Assembly: GCA_950097015.1 (NCBI GenBank)
Contig: CATNEN010000007.1
Location: 10,665,001-10,729,000, forward strand
From: Macrostomum hystrix
Lineage: Eukaryota > Platyhelminthes > Macrostomidae
Length of the DNA stretch: 64,000 bases
Reading direction: 5' to 3'
The translations under genes and the position numbers were made by a program. This document shows, piece by piece, positions 37,001 to 48,074 of this stretch; the first letter of the stretch is position 1; each line of letters starts with the position of its first letter. The notes under the pieces are model-generated. The model was not told the origin of the DNA. It did not search any database and worked only from the letters and a program-made list of their open reading frames with translations.

Positions 37001-40000
37001 TTGCTAAACTCAAATGTTACTAGTATAAGTCTGTCGACAAAGCGAAATTAAAAAAATCAAATAAACAAACTTCAGCAGCTCCCGCTCCATCACCAATGAC
37101 TCACAGATCTCTAACCAATGACTGCCTGCTCCATCACCAATGACTCACAGATCTCTAACCAATGACTGCCTGCTCCATCACCAATGACTCACAGATCTCT
37201 AACCAATGACTGCCTGCTCCATCACCAATGACTCACAGATCTCTAACCAATGACTGCCTGCTCCATCACCAATGACTCACAGATCTCTAACCAATGACTG
37301 CCTGCTCCATCACCAATGACTCACATATCCCTCACCAATGACTGCCTGCTCCATCACCAATGACTCCCATATCCCTCACCAATGACTGCCTGCTCCATCA
37401 CCAATGACTCACAGATCCATCACCAATGACTCACAGATCCATCACCAATGACTCCCATATCCCTCACCAATGACTGCCTGCTCCATCACCAATGACTCCC
37501 ATATCCCTCACCAATGGCTGAGAATTGCTGATTCGACTGATTTCCCCAAATCATCACCAAATCATCACCAAATCATCACCAAATCATCACCGAATCATCC
37601 CAAATCATCCCCACTCAGGCAATTCGTATGCCTGGAGCAGCGACCGGCCGCATGGCAACGCCTCAGTTGAGTACCTGCTCAAGCAGCACCTGCTCAAGGG
37701 CTATGACATCACTAGCCGGCCTGTGCGCAAGGACGGCACCCCGGTTGAGACCAAGATTGGCATGTCTCTGTTTCACATTCTGGACACTGTGAGTCCATCA
37801 TACAGTACACATTGAACTTCTAGATTCTCAGTCACGAGCGGCCAGTCAGTCGACTCTATGAGCATTTTACTCAAAGGAATGATTGAATTGATATTCAGCA
37901 AGTGTGCTCACTGCGTGCTCAGGAGATCGGTGGAGTAATTAAATGGCCGCGGACCAGACGCACTTCCTGTCCGGCCCTCGGCTGGTCCATGATGGCTGCT
38001 CAATCGCCGGTTATCAGCAGCCGCCTCAACCCCCGCCACGGCGTGAATTTCTGCCTTCCAAAACTTGAGAGAGACTCGAATCTCAGGGAGAGGCCGCTGT
38101 GCCTCCGGTTCCCATTCACAGCCAGGGCTGGGGGGGGGCCAGACCCGTGACAGCCCGCTTTGCAAGTCAATGACGGAAAATGCCGGACACATTTACATCA
38201 GCCATATTTTTTAGAATTTCATTAGCATAAGACTCGGACACGGCCACGCCTCTCAGCCGCAATGTTCCCTATCTGTCTAGCATCCAATTTTGTCTCAGCT
38301 CAGACTTAGCCGCGTGAACTTCTCATCCCCGCCTGCTCAGCCCATCTTAGAGCACTCGCTCGCCTTGCGTGACCAGCCCACCCCGATTAGAACTGGGATC
38401 AAGCGGAGGTGGAAGGCACTCGGGAGCATCATTAGTGAGGCCCGCTCTCCGCTAGTCCTGGATGTCTATTGTGATGATTTTGTGAAGCGGTGAAAAGGCA
38501 ATCAAAAAATAAACAAATGAATTCCAAATGGATGACTCTCTGAGTTCGATTCGGCAACTCAATTGAGTTCACTTGGCATTGGAAAATTAGTCCTGAGGCG
38601 ACTGGCTGCGTCTTGAAATACAGAATTCAAGAACAGCAATTGACAGCCATATTTTGTATTTCAATCTCGGTGGCGAAACAACAAATTGCAGAACGAGCGA
38701 CACCAGACCATCTCAGCGCAGGTGTCGATTCGGGTGGTGAGTTGTGAGCTGATTTATTTTAGCGTTTATTGTAGCGTTTCTCAAGTTTTAAACTGAGACA
38801 CTGCAAATCTGCAGCACTGGTGGGACGAGTACCTCACTTGGGACACGAGCGTCTATCCCATCAGCAAATTCTGGATTCCCGCCAAGAGCATCTGGCGGCC
38901 AGACCTCATTATAACAAACTAGTGAGCTCGATATAACAATATTTATCTGTTGTGAACTTTAACAACCCATGATCTTCCCCTTGAAGAGCCATCCAGTCTC
39001 TGATCCTCAGACTGAGCAGCCATCCAGTCTCTGATCCTCAGACTGAGCAGCCATCCAGTCTCTGATCCTCAGACTGAGCAGCCATCCAGTCTCTGATCTC
39101 AGACTGAGCAGCCATCCAGTCACTGATCCTCAGACTGAGCAGCCATCCAGTCTCTGATCTCAGACTGAGCACCCATCCAGTCTCCGATCCTCAGGTTGAG
39201 CAGCCATCCAGTCTCTGATCCTCAGACTGAGCAGCCATCCAGTCTCTGATCTCAGACTGAGCAGCCATCCAGTCACTGATCCTCAGACTGAGCAGCCATC
39301 CAGTCTCTGATCTCAGACTGAGCAGCCATCCAGTCTCTGATCTCAGACTGAGCAGCCATCCAGTCTCTGGTCTCAGACTGAGCAGCCATCCAGTCTCTGA
39401 TCTCAGACTGAGCAGCCATCCAGTCTCTGATCTCAGACTGAGCAGCCATCCAGTCTCTGATCCTCAGACTGAGCAGCCATCCAGTCTCTGATCTCAGACT
39501 GAGCAGCCATCCAGTCTCTGATCTCAGACTGAGCAGCCATCCAGTCTCTGATCTCAGACTGAGCAGCCATCCAGTCTCTGATCTCAGACTGAGCAGCCAT
39601 CCAGTCTCTGATCTCAGACTGAGCAGCCATCCAGTCTCTGATCTCAGACTGAGCAGCCATCTAATCTCGCATCCTAAACTGCTCCTCAAATCCCGCAGCG
39701 CCAACGATGAGTACTCAGACTACATGAACACCAATGCTATAGTGGAGCACAATGGCAAGATCATGTGGACCTTTCCCATTGTGGTGAAGATGTACTGCAC
39801 TCTTGACGTGCGCTTCTTCCCGTTCGACACCCAGGAGTGTAACATGACCTTCGTGTCCTGGACCTACGACGGCTTCCAGGTGGCACTGAACCACACCGGG
39901 CAGGCGGACCAGAAGGTCTACTACAACGCCCGCAACCAAGAGTGGAAGGTCACGGGCATCACGCCCTACCAGCAGTTCAACCAGTACCCCTGCTGCGAGT

Positions 40001-41129
40001 CGCCTTTCCCCGTCATCCACTTCACCATCCACATGTACCGGCGCTGCCTGTTCTACGTGATCAACCTGATCTGCCCCTGCCTGCTCATCTACTTCGTGTC
40101 CTTCCTGGGCTTCTACCTGCCCATCGAGTCCGGCGAGAAGGTCAACCTGGAGATCACCGTGCTGCTGGCCCTGGTTGTGTTCCTGCTCATGGTCAGCGAG
40201 ACCATGCCGCCAACGCCAGATGCCATTCCCATCCTGGGTGAGCAGCCCAGTCTGTATGAGCAGCCCAGTCTGTATGAGCAGCCCAGTCTGTATGAGCAGC
40301 CCAGTCTGTATGAGCAGCCCAGTCTGTATGAGCAGCCCAGTCTGTATGAGCAGCCCAGTCTGTATGAGCAGCCCAGTCTGTATGACACCCCGGGTCCGTG
40401 AGCACCCCGGGTTGAATGAGCAGAGTGAGCACCCCAGTCTGTCTTGAGAACCAGAGCAGTAAAAAGCCTTTGAGAGTAGTTAAAGCTTGCAAGAAACGAA
40501 CATAAAACGAGTAAAAGGCAAATCAAAGCGCCCTGTTGCCCGCAGGCCTGCTGTTCACGGTCACCATGACGATGGTGGCGCTGGCGGTGGTGATGGCGGT
40601 CATCGTTACTCAGGTGTTCTTCTCGCAGCCGCAGGAGCAGCCGCCATTCTTCGCAATGCGCCTTTCGCGACTCTACCGTCGCTGGAACCAGCAGCCGCGG
40701 CCACCGCAGGGCCTCCTGGCACAGAAGGGCATCGCCAGGATGCGCCGCATCGAAGTTGACGCCGTCAGCCTCGACTCCTTCGAAGTCGGTGGCGGTGGCG
40801 GCATCGGTGAGGTGCCGCCCTCGGCGCTGTATTTCAAAGGCGCGCTGGCCGCCGGTGCGGCCTCGAGCAGCAGGGGCAACGGCTGCCTGCCGTCGGGAAG
40901 TGGTGGCGACTCCGTCGGCATCAATAGACGCCGAGGAAACGACGGCGACGAGGAGGCGGCGCCACAGTTAGCGCGGACGCCCGTCACGATCGACTACTCG
41001 GAGGACTGGAAGTTCGCGGCGTTCGCGCTGGACCGCATTTTTTTCTGGACATTCAGCCTGCTGACCGCATGCATGTTCCTGGCAGTCTGCTGGGTCGCCT
41101 TCCCCGCCTTCTTCGAAGATCATTCGTGA
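31074..41129 (+). CDS. nicotinic acetylcholine receptor-like subunit, alpha type (Cys-loop ligand-gated channel)
   Basis: Six exons join in phase: 31074-31140, 37619-37788, 38692-38721, 38815-38921, 39699-40237, 40546-41129, giving 498 residues. Exon 1 encodes a signal peptide (MRTLYLAILCLWMQ). The extracellular domain has the Cys-loop (Cys, 13 residues including FFPFDTQE, Cys), a loop B tryptophan (FVSWTYDG) and a loop C vicinal pair (QYPCCESPFP), which marks alpha subunits. M1 is near LFYVINLICPCLL. M2 (VNLEITVLLALVVFLLMV) is preceded by GEK, typical of cation-selective channels. M3 is near VTMTMVALAVVMAVIV and M4 near FFWTFSLLTACMFLAV. Product: plasma-membrane channel opened by acetylcholine or a related ligand, acting as a pentamer. 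Oddities: a 30-base micro-exon, a 6.5-kb first intron with seven arrays, and no second loop C tyrosine. Exon 1 is placed by its signal peptide and phase only. Confidence 0.93.
31318..31660. repeat. 22-bp minisatellite in receptor intron 1
   Basis: About 15 copies of a 22-bp unit containing GGGATCTGAGAGTCATGATT, with AGAGCC and AGAGTCC variants. Confidence 0.92.
31690..32252. repeat. 25-bp minisatellite with two interspersed unit types, receptor intron 1
   Basis: About 22 copies. Type A contains GATGTGGGATCTAAGAGTC and type B contains GATGTATGGTTTCTGGAGTC. The two diverge over about 10 bases but share the rest and alternate in irregular order. Confidence 0.93.
32788..33945. repeat. 20-bp minisatellite in receptor intron 1
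   Basis: About 58 copies of GGACATTCTTCTGGGATCCA. The core is homogeneous (33361-33800); the edges carry shorter or diverged units (GGACATTTTTGGGATCCA). Confidence 0.93.
34510..35178. repeat. 35-bp composite minisatellite in receptor intron 1
   Basis: About 14 copies of a 35-bp unit made of two related halves that both contain ACTCAAAG (ACTCAAAGATCCCCTA and ACTCAAAGCTCCCAACTTG). The 5' edge shows single, irregular half-units. Confidence 0.92.
35585..36258. repeat. 19-bp minisatellite in receptor intron 1
   Basis: About 35 copies of GAATTCATGAGTATTCAGG, very uniform. Each unit contains an EcoRI site. Confidence 0.94.
36536..36740. repeat. 24-bp minisatellite in receptor intron 1
   Basis: About 8 copies of a 24-bp unit containing GATAACTGCTCAGTTGAGG. 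Confidence 0.9.
37083..37520. repeat. 44-bp composite minisatellite in receptor intron 1
   Basis: About 10 copies. Each unit consists of two half-units sharing ACCAATGACT (one followed by CACAGATC, one by GCCTGCTCC). It ends about 100 bases before the exon 2 acceptor, followed by a short CAAATCATCAC run. Confidence 0.92.
37789..38691 (+). other. receptor intron 2, unique sequence
   Basis: About 900 bases without a tandem array and with no further exon recognised. It ends at AAATTGCAG before the 30-base micro-exon. Confidence 0.5.
38985..39662. repeat. 30/31-bp minisatellite in receptor intron 4
   Basis: About 22 copies of a unit containing GCAGCCATCCAGTCTCTGAT, in 30-bp (GATCTCAG) and 31-bp (GATCCTCAG) forms. 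It ends about 35 bases before the exon 5 acceptor. Confidence 0.93.
40238..40388. repeat. 18-bp minisatellite starting at the splice donor of receptor exon 5
   Basis: About 8 copies of TGAGCAGCCCAGTCTGTA. The first copy begins at the T of the intron's GT (exon ends at 40237, intron starts GTGAGCAG), so bases +2 to +8 of the splice site are part of the repeated unit. Confidence 0.93.
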
Positions 41130-42376
41130 CCTGCGGACGAGTGCTTGAGCACTGCACAAGTACATGCACTAAGTGAAATGTTCTTTAAGTTCAAGTACTC
41201 ATGCACAACACAAAAAGAGTACGTGAGCTGGTTGGTATAAGGCGCATATTAATATTTACGTACTGTACACTCCACGGATGCAGCGTTTGGTTTGGCTATA
41301 CTACTGACGGTTAGTAGGTGGAGCAAAACTGTTTTCTTCATTTTAAAACTATCATTATCACATACTTCCAGATCCATACTCACAGCTGATGCCATAAAAA
41401 CACTAAAGTACAACTGAGATCTAAATTATTTATTGAAATTGTGTGATTGCACTTTTATGACAGTACGGCGTATTTTGCTTAACTAAAAGTACATGTACAA
41501 TCGCACTTTTCTGGACGGTTGAAGTGCAGATGCACTAAAAAGAAAAAAATTAAATGGAAACTGAATGGAAAACGGCAAAAGCTGACATTTTAGGCCTGCC
41601 AAAGAGAAAAAAGAAAACTTGGTGATGAGGCTAATGAGGCCGGAGGCTCGTTTATTAACCGGAAAATTTAATTTAAACAGAACAAAGACTTATTGACTGA
41701 CCTGATTTCTCTCGCGCAATACGCTAAGGCAGAACTGCTTGATTAACGTTTGGAAAGGGAATTTAAGTAGAAGGGAAAAGTGGGCGATGGCAGAATGAGA
41801 AGCGAGCAAAGCACAACAGCAGCAGAGAACAAAGGCGAGGGTGTCGACTAAAGTCAGGAAGCTGACAATGGGTGCTGAATTGCTACTGGCCTTGGGCACA
41901 GCATTAAAACTAATTAGAAAACTGAAATTCAAGCAGCAGCCAATGAGCCGACATTGGCAATGCGGGCTTTAATCTGAATATTAATAAGATGAAGCAATAA
42001 TTACTGGCGCACAGCTGTGGCAATGAAGCGATTAAATAAACAGAAACCGGTTCGGTCGCCAAGGTCTCAGGAGTTCTGCTTTCAAGAATTTACCTAAATA
42101 CAATAAAATCTCAGCACACTACTGCGAGTAGAGCAGAACGGGACGAGAGAAAACATGTAAAACTAACCAACCAAAGCAAATCGCTGAGCGGAACTAAGTG
42201 GAGATTCTGGTAATAGTATCATCGACCCTTTTATCCAATGCTACCGTAGGCGTTTTGGTTGGTTGGTTTAGAAACCTAACGATTCTACCGCCCATGTCCG
42301 CCAAGCAAGTTTTAAGAGATAAAAAATCCAATGGCGACGCTCTCGCTGTGTCCGCCCAAGGCCGGACAGACCCCGC
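41130..42376. other. convergent 3' region between the receptor and USP genes
   Basis: Two stop codons face each other 1.25 kb apart. No gene or tandem array seen. AATAAA at 42035-42040 (+) and at 41651-41656 (-) are possible, distant poly(A) signals, so the two 3' UTRs may overlap. Confidence 0.45.
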
Positions 42377-42907
42377 CTACTCCGTGGCCTCCCGCTTCGA
42401 GGGCGGGCAGATCAGCACAGGCCTGTAGGCGTGGTGCAGCACGTAGTCGCTGACGGAGCCGAGGAATGTGCGGCGCAGGGTGCCGAGGCCGCGGCTGCCC
42501 AGCACCAGCATGTCGGCCGCGTGCTCCTCAGCGGCCTGGACGATGGCTTCGCCCGGCTCGCCGGACACCGGCAGGAAGGAGAAGTGCTTGACGCCCAGCT
42601 CGCGGCAGGTGTCCTTCCAGCGCTTCTCCTGGCGCTTGGCCTCGGCCAGCTGGTCCTCGAGCAGCTCGGTGTGGCGCTTCAAGAAGTTGTCGCTAACGTT
42701 CAACACCACGGGGGCGCTGGGCGGCTCGACGGCGTGGACCAGCAGCAGGACATCGGTCACGCGGCGGACCTCGCGCATGTAATAGTCGAATGCGCGGCGG
42801 CAGTGAACGGACCCGTCAACCGCCAGCAGCACAACCCGCATGGACTCTTCGACTGTGGCCTGCGGCTGGGCCGGGACATCACCTCCGGCGATTGGTGGGC
42901 TGGCCAT
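42377..42907 (-). CDS. universal stress protein (UspA family), single exon
   Basis: 176 residues in one uninterrupted frame. The fold signature is present: an N-terminal strand VVLLAVDGS with the conserved Asp, a mid strand leading to LLLVHAVEP, a block ADMLVLGSRGLG, and the ATP-binding motif G-x2-G-x9-G-S (GSRGLGTLRRTFLGS), followed by the terminal strand PVLICP. The motif argues for an ATP-binding rather than ATP-free member. The cellular role is unknown; bacterial and plant relatives act in stress responses. The start at 42907 has a strong context (GCAGCCATGG). No intron is visible, unusual in this window. It is a solitary gene between convergent and tandem neighbours, with a 31-bp array about 100 bases upstream. 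Confidence 0.93.
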   Translation of the reverse strand: MASPPIAGGDVPAQPQATVEESMRVVLLAVDGSVHCRRAFDYYMREVRRVTDVLLLVHAVEPPSAPVVLNVSDNFLKRHTELLEDQLAEAKRQEKRWKDTCRELGVKHFSFLPVSGEPGEAIVQAAEEHAADMLVLGSRGLGTLRRTFLGSVSDYVLHHAYRPVLICPPSKREATE

Positions 42908-43004
42908 GGCTGCGAGCTGCGGGCTGGTGAGCCATGGGATCTGCGATCGGCTGGGAACCTGGGAGGGTGGCTACCCAGACATGGGATCAGAGATCAGCTG
43001 GAAG

Positions 43005-43482
43005 TCTGGGAGAGTGGAGGCTTTAGATTTGAGTATCTGGGATAGTGGAGGCTTTAGATTTGAGTATCTGGGATAGTGGAGGCTTTAGATTTGAGTATCT
43101 GGGAGAGTGGAGGCTTTAGATTTGAGCATCTGGGAGAGTGGAGGCTTTAGATTTGAGTATCTGGGATAGTGGAGGCTTTAGATTTGAGTATCTGGGAGAG
43201 TGGAGGCTTTAGATTTGAGTATCTGGGAGAGTGGAGGCTTTAGATTTGAGTATCTGGGATAGTGGAGGCTTTAGATTTGAGTATCTGGGAGAGTGGAGGC
43301 TTTAGATTTGAGCATCTGGGAGAGTGGAGGCTTTAGATTTGAGTATCTGGGATAGTGGAGGCTTTAGATTTGAGTATCTGGGAGAGTGGAGGCTTTAGAT
43401 TTGAGTATCTGGGAGAGTGGAGGCTTTAGATTTGAGTATCTGGGAGAGTGGAGGCTTTAGATTTGAGTATCTGGGATAGTGG
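43005..43482. repeat. 31-bp minisatellite upstream of the USP gene
   Basis: About 15 copies of a 31-bp unit containing GGAGGCTTTAGATTTGAGTA, with GGGAGAG/GGATAG variants. It begins about 100 bases 5' of the USP start codon, so it lies in the likely promoter or 5' UTR. Confidence 0.92.
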
Positions 43483-44457
43483 CAGTAAAGTTAAGGCGAG
43501 TTAATGAGGCTTTAGGAGTACATAATTGAATGTGAGCAGTCGTTTTCTTGAGCACGTTTGCGATGTCCTTTATAAGCCTGTTGTGCCCGATAGAAACTGA
43601 CAGTAAAAACGCGAGCTGGCACGGCGATAAGAAGTGAGCCGATCTCAAACTTGAGCAGCAGAAAGAGTGTGATAAGAGCATAGCAGATTACTGGAACAAG
43701 ACACACCCGAGCCTCACTGCCTGTAATCTAGAATGGAGAGTTTTTAGAATAGCTAGCAGACCTTATACTGAATTCGTCTGGGCAAGGTAAAGAAACAAGC
43801 AGCAGGACTTGCTGGTCAAAGTTCGATCAATTCCTTGCACTTTGAAGGACTTATACAAACATTTTCCGTCTAAAATAGGCATACAAAAGTGTGAGCAGAA
43901 AAGGCAGCAAAGAGCACATAGTGGAAGAGACGGCGGCATGAGGCTTTTGGCCATAGACAGTAGCTGGAAAGCACCCCTGCAGTTTAATGATAGCAGTATG
44001 CGGAAGCGCGCAAGCAGTACAAAAGTCTGGTACAAGTTGCACTCACACTCAAGGTGCGTTATAAAAGTGCAAGTTAAAACTGTTGTATAAAATTGTTGCT
44101 CACAAAACATGAGGCATCATGCAAGCTGGTGCATGCGAGATAATGCAGCTCCGCAATCTCATATACAATATGCTATACAATAGTGTACAGACCACTATAG
44201 AGAACTCTAAGCTAAGTGAAAACAAAGGGTAAAATGACAAATATATAAATATATATATATCATATTCAATGACAAAAGCTAATGAAACAAAGTGCAAATC
44301 ATGAATGCATAGAAAAACAATTCATTGTCTAGTTATAATAGTGATTTAGTTCACCTGTGGAACTGTTAATACTAGACTCAGAGGGAACTGGACCTGGGCT
44401 CTATTGCAATACGGTGCCATTCCCTGTTAACACATGATTCCGCATCTAGCTGGGCAT
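43483..44457. other. intergenic, no gene recognised
   Basis: Unique, moderately AT-rich sequence with a short AT dinucleotide run near 44245-44262. Open frames up to 115 codons show no family resemblance. Confidence 0.4.
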
Positions 44458-45200
44458 AGATCAGCGACTCCCACACCTCACTGTCCTAGACCCGAACTCA
44501 AATAAATCAGCGACTCCCACACCTCACTGTCCTAGACCCGAGCTCAAATAAATCAGCAACTCTCACACCTCACTGTCCTAGACCCGAGCTCAAATAAATC
44601 AGCGACTCCCACACCTCACTGTCCTAGACCCGAGCTCAAATAAATCGGCGACTCTCACACCTCACTGTCCTAGACCCGAGCTCAAATAAATCAGTAACTC
44701 TCACACCTCACTGTCCTAGACCCGAACTCAAATAAATCAGCGACTCTCACACCTCACTGTCCTAGACCCGAGCTCAAATAAATCAGCAACTCTCACACCT
44801 CACTGTCCTAGACCCGAGCTCAAATAAATCAGCAACTCTCACACCTCACTGTCCAAGACCCGAGCTCAAATAAATCAGCGACTCTCACACCTCACTGTCT
44901 TAGACCCGAGCTCAAATAAATCGGCGACTCTCACACCTCACTGTCCTAGACCCGAGCTCAAATAAATCGGCGACTCTCACACCTCACTGTCCTAGACCCG
45001 AGCTCAAATAAATCAGCAACTCTCACACCTCACTGTCCTAGACCCGAGCTCAAATAAATCAGCGACTCTCACACCTCACTGTCTTAGACCCGAGCTCAAA
45101 TAAATCGGCGACTCTCACACCTCACTGTCCTAGACCCGAGCTCAAATAAATCAGCAACTCTCACACCTCACTGTCCTAGACCCGAGCTCAAATAAATCGG
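44458..45200. repeat. 46-bp minisatellite abutting the SUFU stop codon
   Basis: About 16 copies of a 46-bp unit containing CACCTCACTGTCCTAGACCC and AAATAAATC. It ends 17 bases from the SUFU stop (45217), so it occupies the SUFU 3' UTR or its immediate downstream flank. Each unit has AATAAA on the plus strand. Confidence 0.93.
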
Positions 45201-45216
45201 CGGCAAGCTCGAGTGC

Positions 45217-48040
45217 TCAAATAGGCGACTCAGGCGGGGGGTCGGGCAAGGCGGCGCCGGGTCCGTACACAGTGATGGCCAGCCCCTTGGCCTCCCAGCG
45301 GAAGCAGCGGGGCCACTCCTGCCTGTCAGGCGGCAGGCGCAGGCAGTGCATGGCGTAGTCCATCTGCTCCAGCAGCTCATCTGAAATCAGCGCGTGCAGC
45401 CAGAGGCCCCTGGCTGCGTACGGCTGCTCCTCCGTCACCACGACTCCGCGCACCGCGCTGGGTACCAGCGAGACAGCGTGGCCGCCGCCGCTGGTGCTGA
45501 CGAGGGTGAAGTGGCGGCCCTTGCGCAGGCGAGACTCCAGCGCGTCAGGCAGGGCCAGGCCGGCCTCGTGGGACAGCTGAATGTGCGGCCGCGACACTGT
45601 CGTCACTTCGGTGGCGCCGCCGGAGGGCCCGGCCTCGTCTAGCCACTGCACGCGACAAGTGACCGCAGCCAGGCCGCTGCCGTGCTGCTCCTGGGTTAGC
45701 AATTCCAGGGATGTGAAACACAGGTGAGGGATTACAGTAGACTTGCTAGATAAAAAATCTACGAGTATTTGTATTTTGAAAATGTATCACTATTTTGACG
45801 CAAAAAATTATTTGCGATGGATAATAAAATTTACAGCTTATATAATTCAAAATTCTGTTATGGGGCTTCAGAATTCGCTTCTAGCACTGTGGGATTCTGT
45901 TATTGGAATTAAGGATTCTGTTCTGGGAATTGAGGATTCCGTTCTGGGAATTGAGGATTCTTTTATTGGAATTGAGGATTCTGTTCTGAGAATTGAAGAT
46001 TCAGCTATAGGAAATAAGGACTCTGTTATTGGAATTGAGGATTCTGTTCTGGGAATTAAGGATTCTGTTCTGGGAATTGAGGATTCTGTTCTGGCAATTG
46101 AGGATTCTGTTATGGCAATTGAGGATTCTGTTATGGGAACTGAGGATTCTGTTATGGGAACTGAGGATTCTGTTATTGGAATTGAGGATTCTGTTATGGG
46201 AACTGAGGATTCTGTTATGGGAACTGAGGATTCTCTTATTGGAATTGAGGATTCTGTTATGGCAATTGAGGATTCTGTTATGGCAATTGAGGATTTTGTT
46301 ATGGCAATTGAGGATTCTGTTATTGGAATTGAGGATTCTGTTATCGCAATGTGGAGTTCTGTTATGGGAATTGAGGATTCTGTTATTGGAATTGAGGATT
46401 CTGTTCTGGAAATTGAGGATTCTGTTATTGGAATTGAGGATTCTGTTCTGGCAATTGAGGATTATGTTCTGGAAATTCTGGATTCTGTTATGGCAATTGA
46501 GGATTCTGTTATGGGAACTGAGGATTCTGTTATTGGAATTGAGGATTCTGTTATGGGAACTGAGGATTCTCTTATTGGAATTGAGGATTATGTTATGGCA
46601 ATTGAGGATTCTGTTATGGCAATTGAGGATTCTGTTATGGCAATTGAGGATTCTGTTATTGGAATTGAGGATTCTGTTATCGCAATGTGGAGTTCTGTTA
46701 TGGGAATTGAGGATTCTGTTCTGGAAATTGAGGATTCTGTTATTGGAATTGAGGATTCTGTTCTGGCAATTGAGGATTATGTTCTGGAAATTCAGGATTC
46801 TGTTTTGGCAATTGAGGATTCTGTTATGGCAATTGAGGATTCTGTTATGGGAACTGAGGATTCTGTTATTGGAATTGAGGATTCTGTTATGGGAACTGAG
46901 GATTCTGTTATGGGAACTGAGGATTCTCTTATTGGAATTGAGGATTCTGTTATCGCAATGTGGAGTTCTGTTATGGGAATTGAGGATTCTGTTATTGGAA
47001 TTCAGGATTCTGTTCTGGAAATTGAGGATTCTGTTATTGGAATTGAGGATTCTGTTCTGGCAATTGAGGATTATGTTCTGGAAATTCAGGATTCTGTTAT
47101 GGCAATTGAGGATTCTGTTATGGCAATTGAGGATTCTGTTATGGCAATTGAGGATTCTGTTATGGGAACTGAGGATTCTGTTATTGGAACTGAGGATTCT
47201 GTTATTGGAATTGAGGATTCTGTTATCGCAATGTGGAGTTCTGTCTTGCGTATTGCAAAGTGCAACTTTGGGATTTGGTAGCGAGGATTGGGATTGGGGA
47301 AGTCAAGTAAGGATTCAGGATCCAGCCCAACCAACCTGCTGGTCCCGCACAAGCTCGCGCAGCTCCGGCCGCAGGTCGAACAGCGACTCGCCGCGCCGCA
47401 TGTCGGTGACAATTGGCAGCATGCTGGCGATGGCCGGCACGGACCAGGCCTGGGCGGCAGCCAGCTCGTCGGCGGTGGCGCCGAGCAGAAGGGGGAATCG
47501 GACGCTGCCCAGCGGGCCCTGGGCGCAAGGCGGCAGGCAGGGGTCGGGCGCCAGCAGCAGGTGCTGCAGCCGGGAGTCGCGGCTGCCGTCCAGCGGGCCA
47601 GGCCAGGGCACGAAGTCGCCGGCGCTGATGTGGCAGCCGGTGGCGAACACGTAGCGGGCCAGCGACTGCAGCAGGCGGGCCGGCCACTGTGGCGGCGGCG
47701 AGATCGGGTCCTCGCGGCGCACTCGGAATGACAGCTCGAAGCCGAAGCCGGAGGCGTCGCCGGGCCCGGCAGCCCGCTCGTGGACGCGGCCGTCGCCGTG
47801 CAGGTCGGACAGGCCGGCGGTGACAAAGTGCCAGTGCGGCGGCGCCTCGGCATCGCCAGGGTGAGCGAAGGCGAGCACGCAGTCCAGGGGGTCAGGGCCG
47901 CCCTGCCAGTACTTCAGCACCGAGTAGAAGTGCAGCGGGCAGGCCTGGTTGGGGTAGAGCGCTAGGCAGGTGGTGCGCAGCAGCTCCAGGCCAGGCGGCA
48001 CCGCCTCGTCTGGGGCTGTGACTGCGGCTGCGGCCGACTG
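45217..48040 (-). CDS. SUFU: Suppressor of Fused (Hedgehog pathway), first exon not found
   Basis: SUFU binds and restrains Gli/Ci transcription factors in Hedgehog signalling. Two phase-0 exons are clear: 48040-47336 (235 codons) and 45690-45217 (157 residues plus stop). The N-terminal domain matches along its length (KYWQGGPDPLD, HWHFVTAGLSDLHGDGRVHE, SGFGFELSFRVRRE, ITDMRRGE at the end, here as IVTDMRRGESLF). The C-terminal domain matches (LRKGRHFTL, VTEEQPYAARGLWLHALI). The disordered linker between the two halves is about 35 residues, roughly half of the vertebrate one, unless an exon hides in the array-filled intron. No in-frame ATG exists in the first exon, so a short upstream coding exon must lie above 48040, beyond a 1.8-kb array; I could not place it. 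Confidence 0.92.
45880..47240. repeat. 21-bp minisatellite in the SUFU intron
   Basis: About 64 copies of a 21-bp unit containing GGAATTGAGGATTCTGTTAT, with many variants (GGCAATTG, GGAACTG, GCAATGTGG). Some variant blocks recur as longer blocks. The unit length keeps false frames of over 500 codons open. Confidence 0.93.
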
Positions 48041-48074
48041 CTGCGGGTGGCGGGTGTCGGGACTAAAGATGCGC

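Noticed and set aside
45743-47654. Overlapping plus-strand open frames of 512 and 541 codons rich in EDSV or LRIL repeats
   Set aside because: They arise because the 21-bp unit is a multiple of three without stop codons. They lie in the SUFU intron on the opposite strand, and two frames are open at once.
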